Shown piece by piece: positions 43,135-51,788 of a DNA stretch of 64,000 nucleotides (the stretch's first letter is position 1; every line of letters begins with the position of its first letter). The DNA is from Shewanella sediminis HAW-EB3 (GTDB lineage Bacteria; Pseudomonadota; Gammaproteobacteria; Enterobacterales; Shewanellaceae), in assembly GCF_000018025.1 (NCBI RefSeq), contig NC_009831.1:3286001-3350000 (forward strand). The letters run 5' to 3'. Below the pieces are notes generated by a model. That model saw nothing but the letters and a program-made list of their open reading frames with translations, did no database searches and had not been told where the DNA came from. The position numbers and the translations under genes were made by a program.

Positions 43135-44955
43135 TTATATTAATAACAGCAGTAAGCTGGTCAAACCAAAAAAGACCGTTAACCCTTGCCAGAAACGAAG
43201 CGGATTTCTATCGAGCAGAGACAAAGACAGATCAAATTTAGCCGCCCTCTTACTCATCGAATTGATGGGCTGACTAAGCTCATATAAAAATTCACTGGTA
43301 TCACCTTGTCTCTGGTCGGGGTCGATACTCAAGGCTTGCTTTATCACAGGATCCATCCACAGCGGGATCATAGGGTTGAGCTCATAACAGGGAATGTAAC
43401 GTAATTTTTGGTAATCACGCTTGCTGCGACACTGAGCTAATTTTCCTTTGAATGGCAGCTGTCCTGTTAACATCTCAAAGGCTATCACCGCCAAAGAGAA
43501 AAGATCGGCACTATTGGTAACTCTGTAACCCAAAACACTTTCCGGTGCAGAGTAATCGGCCGTCCCAAGAATGATATCTCGTTGCAATGGGGTGGATATC
43601 TCGGCAATCCCCTTGATATGGCAGGAACCAAAATCGATAACTTTAATCTGGCCTTCATAGGTCAATAAGATGTTATCCGGTTTAAGGTCTTGATGTATCG
43701 TCTCCTTGCGATGAAATGCCCTGACACCAGCCTCTATCTGCTTTAATAACACCAACACCTCTTGTACCGATGGATTAGGGTTGCGGTCAACCCAGAGGCT
43801 CAATGGCATACCTTTAAGGTATTCCGTCACATAGTAGAGCGAAGACTTCGGCCTGTCCCTATCGAGTAATTTGACCACGTTGGGGCTATTGATCCTATGT
43901 CCAATCCAACTTTCCAGCATGAAACGCTCTATGTATGCGGCGTCATCTGAGTAATTCACCGAAGGGGTTTTGATACAACGCCATTCACCCTGCTCGTTAG
44001 TCACCAGATAGACCTGACTGCGCTGGCTCTGATGCAGTATTTTCTCGATAAGGTAGCCGTCTAACTTCATCCCCTCTTTCAATGGCGGTGGAAAAGGCAA
44101 TGCTGAGAGGTACTGATAGAGATCATCGATGTTTTGAGTCGGCAAGCGTTCAATTGAGAGCAGCTGACAGCTGACATTATCCGTGCTGCCAAGTGTGACC
44201 GCATCATGACTAAGTTGCCGACAAAACTCATCGAAGTGACTCGAGTCCGCAGGGGCAACTGACTCACTCACTCGTTGCCATTGTCGATTAAAAGCCGTTA
44301 TCCGGGATCTGATCTCCATATCATTGACCACATCATGAATACCATCTGTGGTCAGCAAATAGAGATCGCCCACCTTCATATCCAGTTTTCTATAATCAAC
44401 ATCGAGTTTCACATCTAAACCCAACGCCCTTGCCAAATAGCGCTTATCAGAGCCGAGCACGGTGACGTGATCGCGACTCAATCTCTCAAACTTTCCCGCT
44501 CGAAAGCGATAGGCTCTCGAATCTCCCACATGTAACAGGTGCACGGTGCAAGACTTGAAGATGAGCGAGGTAAAGGTGCAGACATAGCCCCGGTGCGCCT
44601 CTCGATAATCTTGTCCCAAACCGAATAACCAGCGATTCAATGCGGTGATCACCTGTGAACTGGATTTTTTTACACTCCAGCTGTCGGGGGTGGAATAGTA
44701 ATCGGTGATAAAGTTACTCACACTGATCGAGCTGGCTTGCTCAGCGGCCTCTGCAGCACTCACACCATCACAGATAACCGTCACGGCGCCTTTGGTGGTT
44801 AGCATCAAACCATCGGGAATACGGATCCCGATGGCATCTTCATTTCTCGGCTTCACGCCTCGACATGAATATTGACCCGCTGCGATAGATAATGCTCCAT
44901 TAAGTGGCAAGGCAGCGTCATATAAGGAGGCTTTTACTGGTACCGATGCTGTCAT
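43135..44955 (-). CDS. PP2C phosphatase-serine/threonine kinase fusion with C-terminal membrane anchor
   Basis: 606 residues. The N-terminal PP2C domain carries SCRGVKPRNEDAIGI, VICDGVS, LLHVGDSRAYRF, LTTDGIHD and GSTDNVSCQLL; the usual DGMGG is replaced by DGVSA. From ~300 an eukaryotic-type kinase follows, with a weak glycine loop (KILHQSQRSQVYL), Lys in RCIKTP, HQDLKPDNILL (HQD for HRD), DFGSCH and APESV. One membrane helix ends the protein (LTVFFGLTSLLLLLI). It lies immediately downstream of the nitrate/nitrite porter in the nitrite operon (86-bp gap), so it probably modulates transport or assimilation. A GGGAG site supports the ATG at 44955. Confidence 0.9.
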   Translation of the reverse strand: MTASVPVKASLYDAALPLNGALSIAAGQYSCRGVKPRNEDAIGIRIPDGLMLTTKGAVTVICDGVSAAEAAEQASSISVSNFITDYYSTPDSWSVKKSSSQVITALNRWLFGLGQDYREAHRGYVCTFTSLIFKSCTVHLLHVGDSRAYRFRAGKFERLSRDHVTVLGSDKRYLARALGLDVKLDVDYRKLDMKVGDLYLLTTDGIHDVVNDMEIRSRITAFNRQWQRVSESVAPADSSHFDEFCRQLSHDAVTLGSTDNVSCQLLSIERLPTQNIDDLYQYLSALPFPPPLKEGMKLDGYLIEKILHQSQRSQVYLVTNEQGEWRCIKTPSVNYSDDAAYIERFMLESWIGHRINSPNVVKLLDRDRPKSSLYYVTEYLKGMPLSLWVDRNPNPSVQEVLVLLKQIEAGVRAFHRKETIHQDLKPDNILLTYEGQIKVIDFGSCHIKGIAEISTPLQRDIILGTADYSAPESVLGYRVTNSADLFSLAVIAFEMLTGQLPFKGKLAQCRSKRDYQKLRYIPCYELNPMIPLWMDPVIKQALSIDPDQRQGDTSEFLYELSQPINSMSKRAAKFDLSLSLLDRNPLRFWQGLTVFFGLTSLLLLLI

Positions 44956-45041
44956 ATCACTCCCGATGTACTGTTGAATTCACACTGACCGCTAATTTAT
45001 ACTGCCCGCCAATTCACACTGAGCACTGATTTACGCTGAAC

Positions 45042-46511
45042 TTAACTCACACTAATCAGGGTCACCTCTCCCTTATCGTTCACCTCGGATATATGCCCTT
45101 TGGGCTCAGTCAAAAACAGCAAGCTTATCAGCCCCAATACGGCGCTCGCAGCAATGACATAGAAAAATGCCTGAGTCGATACCAGAGAGTAAACCGTTAA
45201 GAAAAATACCGCGCCGACGTTACCATAGGCCCCCGTCATCCCGGCTATCTGCCCCGTAAGGCGACGTTTTATCAGAGGTACGGCAGCAAACACGGCGCCC
45301 TCACCACTCTGCACAAAGAAGGAGCATCCCATCACCATTACCACGGCTAAGGGTAATGACCATTCGCTGGTGATCTGAGCCATGCCTAAATAGCCCAGCG
45401 CCAAGCCTGCTGTTAAGAGCATCAAAGTAGGTTTACGGCCGAAACGGTCGCTAATCCAGCCGCCCCCCGGGCGAGAGGCCAAATTCATAAAGGCATAGGT
45501 AGAGGCCAGCATCCCCGCTTGCGCCAGACCAAGCTCGAAGGTCTCGGCAAAATAGAGCGGCAACATAGAGACCACGGCGAGCTCAGACCCAAAGGTCGAA
45601 AAATAGAGCACATTAAGTACCGCAACCTGCTTAAAGGCGTAGCGCTCGAATTCAGGTACCGGTCCATCGAAGAGGTGCTTATTAATCTGATAAGTTTGAT
45701 AAAGGTCTATCAGCAGCACCACACCGAGGCCGGCGTAAATCAGGTTCACCGCCTCCTGAGTAAGCATATTGATACCCGAGGGCGATAACTTCCATCCCAG
45801 CAGGCCCAGCGTGGCATACATGGGCAGCTTCATTATGATCAGCAGGAGCAAGTCACCTTTACTGGTCACCTCCAGAGCACCGATTTTCTTAGGCTTGAAG
45901 TAGGTTGAGCCCTTAGGAGTATCGGTGACATTAAAATAATAGATAAAGGCAAACACTAAGCTCAGTAATCCCGTGAGCCCTATGGCGTATCGCCAACCAT
46001 TTTCACCACCAAAGAAGATGGCGATAACAGGTAGAGTAAAGGCCGCGGCCGCAGAGCCGAAGTTGCCCCAGCCACCATAAATTCCTTCCGCGGTACCCAG
46101 CTCATTTGCCGGAAACCACTCGCTGACCATGCGAATACCAACCACGAAGCCCGCACCGATAAATCCAAGCAGGAACCGGGCTAACGCCAACTGCTCGAAG
46201 CTATCTCCCAGTGCAAACATAAAGCAGGGCAGACTACAGACGGCCAATAAGATGGAATAGGTGAGTCTGGGGCCAAATTTATCCGTCACCATGCCGATTA
46301 TCACACGCGCCGGAATGGTTAAAGCCACATTGAGGATCAATAAGGTCTTTACCTGTCCATTGCTCAAACCCAGACTTTCGGCTATCACACCCATCAATGG
46401 CGCCGCATTAAACCAAACCACAAACGAGATAAAAAATGCCATCCAGCTCAGATGCATGATTTTCATCTTTCCGGAGAAGGAAAATAGGTTAAATTTTTCA
46501 TTACTCATCAT
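45042..46511 (-). CDS. NarK/NasA-type nitrate/nitrite MFS porter
   Basis: 489 residues with twelve membrane segments. It carries the MFS loop motif MVTDKFGPRLTYS and nitrate-signature-like segments GGWGNFGSAAAAFTLP and MTGAYGNVGAVFFLTVYS, both found in the NarK/NasA family. The ATG (GGGGAATAA upstream) directly abuts the nirD stop, so the genes are co-translated. It sits between nirD and the phosphatase-kinase gene, fitting uptake of nitrate or nitrite for assimilation. A nitrate reductase is not in the window. Confidence 0.9.
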   Translation of the reverse strand: MMSNEKFNLFSFSGKMKIMHLSWMAFFISFVVWFNAAPLMGVIAESLGLSNGQVKTLLILNVALTIPARVIIGMVTDKFGPRLTYSILLAVCSLPCFMFALGDSFEQLALARFLLGFIGAGFVVGIRMVSEWFPANELGTAEGIYGGWGNFGSAAAAFTLPVIAIFFGGENGWRYAIGLTGLLSLVFAFIYYFNVTDTPKGSTYFKPKKIGALEVTSKGDLLLLIIMKLPMYATLGLLGWKLSPSGINMLTQEAVNLIYAGLGVVLLIDLYQTYQINKHLFDGPVPEFERYAFKQVAVLNVLYFSTFGSELAVVSMLPLYFAETFELGLAQAGMLASTYAFMNLASRPGGGWISDRFGRKPTLMLLTAGLALGYLGMAQITSEWSLPLAVVMVMGCSFFVQSGEGAVFAAVPLIKRRLTGQIAGMTGAYGNVGAVFFLTVYSLVSTQAFFYVIAASAVLGLISLLFLTEPKGHISEVNDKGEVTLISVS

Positions 46512-46847
46512 TTATTCCCCTACAATTGCGGTGCAGATTAACACCTTGCCCTGTTCACATTTGATCCAATACAGCTCAACACTTAAGCTTTCATCTTCCA
46601 TACACTGCCCGTTTGTTAAGCTGTAATGTTGTTTATGCAGAGGTGAAGCGACAAAAATATCCCCCTGCAGATCGCAGATTAAGCCCCGTGACAGCACGCC
46701 GACGCCAGTCGCAGGGTCTGTGTTATCCATGGCAAATATGCCCTGCTCGCCCAGATTGAAAATGGCAACGGCTTTACCCTCTACCCATGCTGCGATCCCG
46801 CCAAACACCGGCAGCGCACTCTCTTCGCAAATAGCTAACCAATTCAT
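46512..46847 (-). CDS. nirD: Nitrite reductase small subunit NirD
   Basis: 111 residues with the Rieske-like fold characteristic of NirD (WLAICEESALPVFGGIAAWVEGKAVAIFNLG...FAMDNTDPATGVGVLSRGLICD...VASPLHKQHYSL), lacking the complete Rieske Cys/His ligand pairs, as expected. It associates with NirB in the cytoplasm. Its start overlaps the nirB stop by four bases, and its stop adjoins the porter ATG. Confidence 0.9.
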   Translation of the reverse strand: MNWLAICEESALPVFGGIAAWVEGKAVAIFNLGEQGIFAMDNTDPATGVGVLSRGLICDLQGDIFVASPLHKQHYSLTNGQCMEDESLSVELYWIKCEQGKVLICTAIVGE

Positions 46848-49516
46848 ACTTCACACTCCTTTTGGGCCGATTCTTCAACAAGAGCTACCGAGCTGACTTG
46901 AACGGCTAAACCATCCAGATCTTTATCGACGGTGCAGAGACCGATATTCATCACAGGAATAATCCCCGCTCCCCCTTTTGCATCGACGGGAAAGCGTTGC
47001 CCTCTCGAATATCGGTATTGTTCTACATCTGCATTGGGTTCCTGCGCGGGGTTAATAAATTCGCTAAATCGGGTCAGAAATTCGGGGCTTTCCAGACTGG
47101 TTTTCCACTCGCATTGATAGGTCGAGATCACCTTTTGCATCTGGATCTCAAGTTCATCAGCTAAACCCAAGCTGTTATCGATGATCACCGACTTAAGGTA
47201 ATCTAATCCCCCCTCTAAAGACTCAAGCCAAACAGAGGTGCGCTGCAGTCTCGAGGCCGTTCTTGTATAAAAAATCAATATCCTGTCTATGTATTGCACC
47301 AACAGAGAGGTTGATAGATCGGTTGCAAACAGATCACCATGGCGTGGACGCATACCCCCATTGCCGCCCACATAAAGGTTCCACCCCTTGTCCGTTGCAA
47401 TCACCCCTATATCCTTACTCTGCGCCTCGGCGCACTCCCTAGTGCAGCCGGAAACGGCAAACTTAATCTTATGGGGTGCCCGCAGCCCCTTGTAGCGATT
47501 CTCAAGCTCTATTGCCATACCCACTGAGTCCTGTACTCCGTAACGACACCAGGTACTTCCTACACAGGATTTAACCGTTCTGAGTGATTTACCGTAGGCG
47601 TGGCCCGTCTCAAACCCTTGCTCTATCAATGCTTGCCAAATTGTGGGCAGGTCAGACAGGGCGGCGCCGAACAGATCGATACGTTGTCCACCGGTGATCT
47701 TGGTATACAGATCATGGCGCTTGGCGATCTCCCCCAGAGCGATCAACTTATCCGGGGTGATCTCACCACCGGCAATTCTGGGCACGACAGAGTAAGAGCC
47801 ATCTTTTTGAAGGTTACCCAGATAAGCATCGTTACTGTCTTGAAGGTTGGCATGTTCAACAACGAGGACGTACTCGTTTTCTAATGATGCGAAAATCGAT
47901 GCCGCCAGCGGCTTACAGATATCACACCCTAAACCCAACTTGGCAGCGTCAGCCGTTCCATGTTTACCGATCAGGTTGGAGAAATTTGAGATGCCGTCGA
48001 CCTGACACAGGTGAAACAGTGCCTGCCTGTCATGCTCGAAATGGCTGCATATGCCCTTTTGCGTCTCTAAACCCTGCGCCTCCATGGTCTGGCTGATGAT
48101 CTCTTGAACCAAAGCACCACAGCCACCGCAGCCCGATGCGGCCTTAGTACATGCCTTGATGGCCGCTAGGCTGTGGTCACCTGCGACGACTCTCTCAACG
48201 ATGTCCGCTTTGGTCACCTGATGACAGGAGCAGATGATGGCATCATCATTTAACGTCATAGGTGCATCACTATCTTGCTGCAGCAGTGATATCGCCGGCG
48301 TTTCAATTTTTTCACCGGACAGATATTGGTTTAACAACAGACTATAATCACTGGCATCGCCGACGAGCACGGCGCCTTTGAGGTATTGTCCTGTTTCATC
48401 CAACCAGAGCTTCTTGTAGGTACCACTTTGGTTATCATTGAGTTCCACATATTGTGCATTTTCAAACCCACGACTCTCACCGATTGAAGCCACATCAACG
48501 CCCAGAAGCTTAAGCTTAGTGCTCATGTCAGCGCCTTTAAACTGAGTTGCCACTGAGCCTGAAATGCCCGCTGCTATATGGGACAGCGCGACTCTCGCCA
48601 TCTGGTAACCCGGCGCCACTAAGCCAAAAATGCGCTGCTGCCAGAGTGCACATTCGCCGATGGCATACACATCCGGTGCAGAGGTTAAGCAGTGGTTGTC
48701 CACACTAATACCACCGCGTTCACCCACTTCAATGCCACTTTGGCGCGCTAAGGTATCTTGCGGACGAATGCCTGCAGAGAAGACGATGAGATCCGTTTCA
48801 AGGTAACTATCGTCGTTAAACGTCATTCGATGGCGGGCATGTTCACCGTCAATGATGGCGGTCGTCGCCTTGCTGATGTGCACCGACACACCCAGGGCCT
48901 GAATTTTTTCACACAGCAGCTCACCCGCCTTATCATTGAGTTGAACGGGCATCAGTTGTGGCGCAAACTCCACGACATGAGTCTCTAACCCCAGGGTTAA
49001 CAGCGCATTCGCGGCCTCCAGACCCAATAAACCTCCACCGATAACCACGCCGGAGTTGGCACTCTGCGCTGCCTGACTTATCTGCTCGAGGTCGTCGATA
49101 GTGCGGTAAACCAGACATTGTGGACGTTCTTTACCTTGGATTGGCGGAACGAAAGGGTAGGATCCTGTGGCGAGTACAAGTTTGTCATAACTCCAAATCT
49201 CATCATCAGAGCTGTAGACCGTTCGATTTTCGGTGTCCAGACGAACGATCTCTTTACCCAGATGAAGCATTATTCCCTGCTTCGCATATTCATCCACACT
49301 GGCCAACATCAACGCCTCAGGGCTGCCTGTCTCAAAGTACTTTGACAGCTGAACCCTGTCATAGGCCGGGAGATTCTCACAGCCAAACACCTCCACCTGA
49401 AACTGCTCATTCAGCCCTTGATCGCACAGTTGCTCGATAAAGTGATGACCGACCATGCCATTACCTATAACGAGTAATTTTGGTTTTAGGTTTAGCTCAG
49501 TTTTTATACACCCCAT
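46844..49516 (-). CDS. nirB: NADH-dependent assimilatory nitrite reductase large subunit NirB
   Basis: 890 residues in the normal domain order. FAD/NAD-binding GNGMVGHHF and VIGGGLLGLEAA occupy the first ~330. A BFD-like [2Fe-2S] site follows (ICSCHQ at ~428-433 and SGCGGCG at ~461-467). The sirohaem/[4Fe-4S] part has CVGSTWCRYG (~651-660) and SGCTREC (~689-695). It reduces nitrite to ammonium with NADH. GGAGAG seven bases upstream supports the ATG at 49516. The gene is preceded by a terminator-bearing leader and a nasT-like gene. Confidence 0.95.
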   Translation of the reverse strand: MGCIKTELNLKPKLLVIGNGMVGHHFIEQLCDQGLNEQFQVEVFGCENLPAYDRVQLSKYFETGSPEALMLASVDEYAKQGIMLHLGKEIVRLDTENRTVYSSDDEIWSYDKLVLATGSYPFVPPIQGKERPQCLVYRTIDDLEQISQAAQSANSGVVIGGGLLGLEAANALLTLGLETHVVEFAPQLMPVQLNDKAGELLCEKIQALGVSVHISKATTAIIDGEHARHRMTFNDDSYLETDLIVFSAGIRPQDTLARQSGIEVGERGGISVDNHCLTSAPDVYAIGECALWQQRIFGLVAPGYQMARVALSHIAAGISGSVATQFKGADMSTKLKLLGVDVASIGESRGFENAQYVELNDNQSGTYKKLWLDETGQYLKGAVLVGDASDYSLLLNQYLSGEKIETPAISLLQQDSDAPMTLNDDAIICSCHQVTKADIVERVVAGDHSLAAIKACTKAASGCGGCGALVQEIISQTMEAQGLETQKGICSHFEHDRQALFHLCQVDGISNFSNLIGKHGTADAAKLGLGCDICKPLAASIFASLENEYVLVVEHANLQDSNDAYLGNLQKDGSYSVVPRIAGGEITPDKLIALGEIAKRHDLYTKITGGQRIDLFGAALSDLPTIWQALIEQGFETGHAYGKSLRTVKSCVGSTWCRYGVQDSVGMAIELENRYKGLRAPHKIKFAVSGCTRECAEAQSKDIGVIATDKGWNLYVGGNGGMRPRHGDLFATDLSTSLLVQYIDRILIFYTRTASRLQRTSVWLESLEGGLDYLKSVIIDNSLGLADELEIQMQKVISTYQCEWKTSLESPEFLTRFSEFINPAQEPNADVEQYRYSRGQRFPVDAKGGAGIIPVMNIGLCTVDKDLDGLAVQVSSVALVEESAQKECEV

Positions 49517-49548
49517 AAAGCACTCTCCATTATTCAGTGATGATCGTT

Positions 49549-49591
49549 AAAAACAAAAAGGCGCCATGCTCCTCTATGAGAACATGGCGCC
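49549..49591 (-). terminator. Leader terminator upstream of nirB
   Basis: On the minus strand GGCGCCATG (49583-49591 complement) pairs with CATGGCGCC (49560-49568 complement) and is followed by TTTTTGTTTTT, only 33 bp before the nirB ATG. A complete intrinsic terminator at this position, downstream of an ANTAR-type regulator gene, is the layout of transcription-attenuation control of nitrite/nitrate operons. Confidence 0.85.
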
Positions 49592-49810
49592 ATTGCCGGT
49601 AAGATCTGAATTGTTGTTGGTTGCAGCCGCTACTTGCATTACAACTAAAGGTACGATGCAACCAAAGCTAGATTGCAGCTAAAGATACACTATGTCGTAA
49701 CCTATATAGAGACTTGCAGTGACTATGCCAGAAAGGGAAATGCCATAACTAACTGATTAAAATCGACTAAACATATAACCCTACACAAAGCTATAAAATA
49801 TCCCGCACTG

Positions 49811-49840
49811 AAAAAGCCCCGGAGCACCATTTTGGTGCTG
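49811..49840 (-). terminator. Hairpin with U-tract after the ANTAR gene
   Basis: AGCACCA (49823-49829) / TGGTGCT (49833-49839) with AAAAA at 49811-49815, giving a stem followed by TTTTT on the minus strand. It probably ends the nasT-like transcript, leaving nirB with its own promoter and leader between about 49595 and 49800. The wider gap 49517-49946 has no gene. Confidence 0.6.
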
Positions 49841-49876
49841 GTACTCCAATTACATAAATGGAGGGATACACTTGAT

Positions 49877-49940
49877 GAAGCGAGGAAGCGAGGAAGCGAG
49901 GAAGCGAGGAAGCGAGGAAGCGAGGAAGCGAGGAAGCGAG
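49877..49940. repeat. Octamer tandem repeat (GAAGCGAG)8
   Basis: Eight perfect copies of an 8-bp unit, beginning 6 bp beyond the stop of the nasT-like gene. The unit is absent elsewhere in the window. Tandem repeats of this sort vary by slipped-strand replication and here lie between the regulator gene and the nirB leader. Confidence 0.95.
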
Positions 49941-49946
49941 TCGAGA

Positions 49947-50543
49947 TTAAGATAACTGATAAACGAGTTTTTCTATGGAGATGCCCTTCTCCATAGCTTG
50001 TCTCTGCAAGGTCTTATGTGCCTCTGACTCACTCAAGCCGTGACGCTGAAGCTCAGCTTTTGCCTTCGCCAACAACTTTTGTGCTTCCAGAGATGACTCG
50101 AGCGCCAACACTTTATTTACCTGCATAGTTGCAAGCGAAAACCTCAGACGGGAAAGCTGAATGATGCTCAATATTCTCAGGTGGTCCAGCTCTCCGGGAA
50201 CAAAAGTAACACGTCCGCACTCGAGTAATCTCGCCAGCCCCGCATCCTCCCAATGGGCAGTGTTCACTATCAAAGGGATCGCGGAAAAACGCAACAACCT
50301 GAGTAAGAAACAGATATCTTTCTCCGTCAGACTCGCTGTGAAAAACAGCAATTGATCACCTTCAGGGGAAAGAGAGATACTTTCCAAGGCTCGCAATGAA
50401 GTCAGTGGAATGATTTCATCAGGCTCACTGTTTACACTCACCTCAAGAACTGGTTGCAAAGCATACAGATAGTTAGCCAGTGTCAGGCCACGCGATTCAA
50501 GCCCTTGGCAAAAGGTTGAATCGAACAAAGTGAAAATTCGCAT
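49947..50543 (-). CDS. ANTAR-domain antiterminator, NasT-like
   Basis: 198 residues from ATG 50543 (AAGGA upstream; the frame extends to 50570). The N-terminal receiver-like domain is atypical and lacks a phosphoacceptor Asp. The C-terminal three-helix ANTAR RNA-binding domain reads SSLEAQKLLAKAKAELQRHGLSESEAHKTLQRQAMEKGISIEKL. In other bacteria NasT binds a two-hairpin motif in the leader of nitrate/nitrite genes and prevents termination. The nirB leader downstream has a terminator, so the match in architecture is good. The NasS nitrate sensor partner is not seen nearby. Confidence 0.85.
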   Translation of the reverse strand: MRIFTLFDSTFCQGLESRGLTLANYLYALQPVLEVSVNSEPDEIIPLTSLRALESISLSPEGDQLLFFTASLTEKDICFLLRLLRFSAIPLIVNTAHWEDAGLARLLECGRVTFVPGELDHLRILSIIQLSRLRFSLATMQVNKVLALESSLEAQKLLAKAKAELQRHGLSESEAHKTLQRQAMEKGISIEKLVYQLS

Positions 50544-50615
50544 CTCGCTTTCCTTATCAAGTGAGTACATGGATCAAACTAAACTTTCAAGCAGCCCTTA
50601 ATTCAATAAAGCCGG

Positions 50616-51788
50616 TTAAGAAAGCTCAGCACACGTATGCACTGCAGGTTTAATCAAAACACCATGACGGCTAGACCAGCTAGTCCTCGCTAACTCTTCG
50701 GCTTCACTGAAATGCTCACATCGTCCCTTTAGCAGATACACCATAGCTAAGGTCCCGATCACACTCGCACTTGCTATCTGCATCAGCTTTTCTGTGCTCT
50801 CTTGTTGCTCAAACCCAGACAGACAAACTTCATCACTTCCCGGGTTCGATAACCACACATCGGCAAGCAGTGCGGAGGCTTGCCCTGACTCCAACTGAAT
50901 ATGTGAAGTTAAGGTGTTGAGCCCGATAACCCCTTCTAACAGGGTAGGAATTGAAACTTTCTCCCTCCTCTGATTTTCTCCGATATGAGTAGAGACAATC
51001 GTCAACTCAGTCGTGATCCTTGGATTGACTTCGCTTTCACCCTGCACCCCTTTAAAAACTCCGACTCGCTCCTGAACCACGCTTTCATGTAGAGAACTTA
51101 GCCCGTAGTCACAGTCTTGATTAGCTGAGTGTCTGGCCATCAGCTTGGCTATCTCAGCGTGTAACTCGTCCAGGCCCGGATGAAAGTAGCTTCTCACGCT
51201 AATGGGAGCGTTACACGGATTTATGCAGCGTATCGCCGTCTGGAAAAGACTGCGCAAGCCAAGTTCTTGATGCAAATCTCGAAACTTAGCCACCAGAGGC
51301 GAGAAACTATCAGCACCGACATAGCAGATCCCCCCATGGTCCAACGCATCTTTGGCTTCATCCGCTGTCGATACGCTTGGGATATCCAAATCAGAGACAA
51401 AGGCGGCAATATGTTTGCGGTGACTCAGTGATTTTGGATCGCCATGAAGCAGTATCCGCTCACCTTGAGCGGCCAACACTTTGGCCGCCAACAATAGCCA
51501 GGGCAACAACTCACGCTTACCGGCATAACAGGGCCAATCTATTGTTGGTTTAACTTCACGCCACTGTTCACAGGTTGTAGACTTGATACCGATTGCGGCG
51601 CCGGCGACCTCTGTCGCACTCTCACCCCTAACCCGCATTAACATTAACGCCGCAGCCAGCTGTGCCTGGCTCCCTATGCCGGTATGAAAACCTGAGATAA
51701 GAAATATTGATTCTTTTAAGCTTAACGATCTGGCACCCTTCGCTCCACGGCCTAAGGCTTTTATCAATGCCTGATATGCTTGTTTCAT
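50616..51788 (-). CDS. TrpD2/YbiB-like glycosyltransferase-fold protein
   Basis: 390 residues resembling the TrpD2 (YbiB) branch of the anthranilate phosphoribosyltransferase family: SLSLKESIFLISGFHTGIGSQAQLAAALMLMRVRGES, and IDWPCYAGKRELLPWLLLAAKVLAAQGERILLHGD. Anthranilate-site and PRPP motifs of true TrpD are not conserved. YbiB proteins bind nucleic acids, but no reaction is established. Its start overlaps the cobA stop (4-bp overlap) and the genes run in the nitrite cluster, so an unrecognised role in nitrogen assimilation is likely. Confidence 0.85.
   Translation of the reverse strand: MKQAYQALIKALGRGAKGARSLSLKESIFLISGFHTGIGSQAQLAAALMLMRVRGESATEVAGAAIGIKSTTCEQWREVKPTIDWPCYAGKRELLPWLLLAAKVLAAQGERILLHGDPKSLSHRKHIAAFVSDLDIPSVSTADEAKDALDHGGICYVGADSFSPLVAKFRDLHQELGLRSLFQTAIRCINPCNAPISVRSYFHPGLDELHAEIAKLMARHSANQDCDYGLSSLHESVVQERVGVFKGVQGESEVNPRITTELTIVSTHIGENQRREKVSIPTLLEGVIGLNTLTSHIQLESGQASALLADVWLSNPGSDEVCLSGFEQQESTEKLMQIASASVIGTLAMVYLLKGRCEHFSEAEELARTSWSSRHGVLIKPAVHTCAELS

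Noticed and set aside
49811..49840. ANTAR recognition hairpin
   Set aside because: The loop is not a hexaloop with the expected A and G positions, and a U-tract follows it, so a terminator of the nasT-like gene is likelier.
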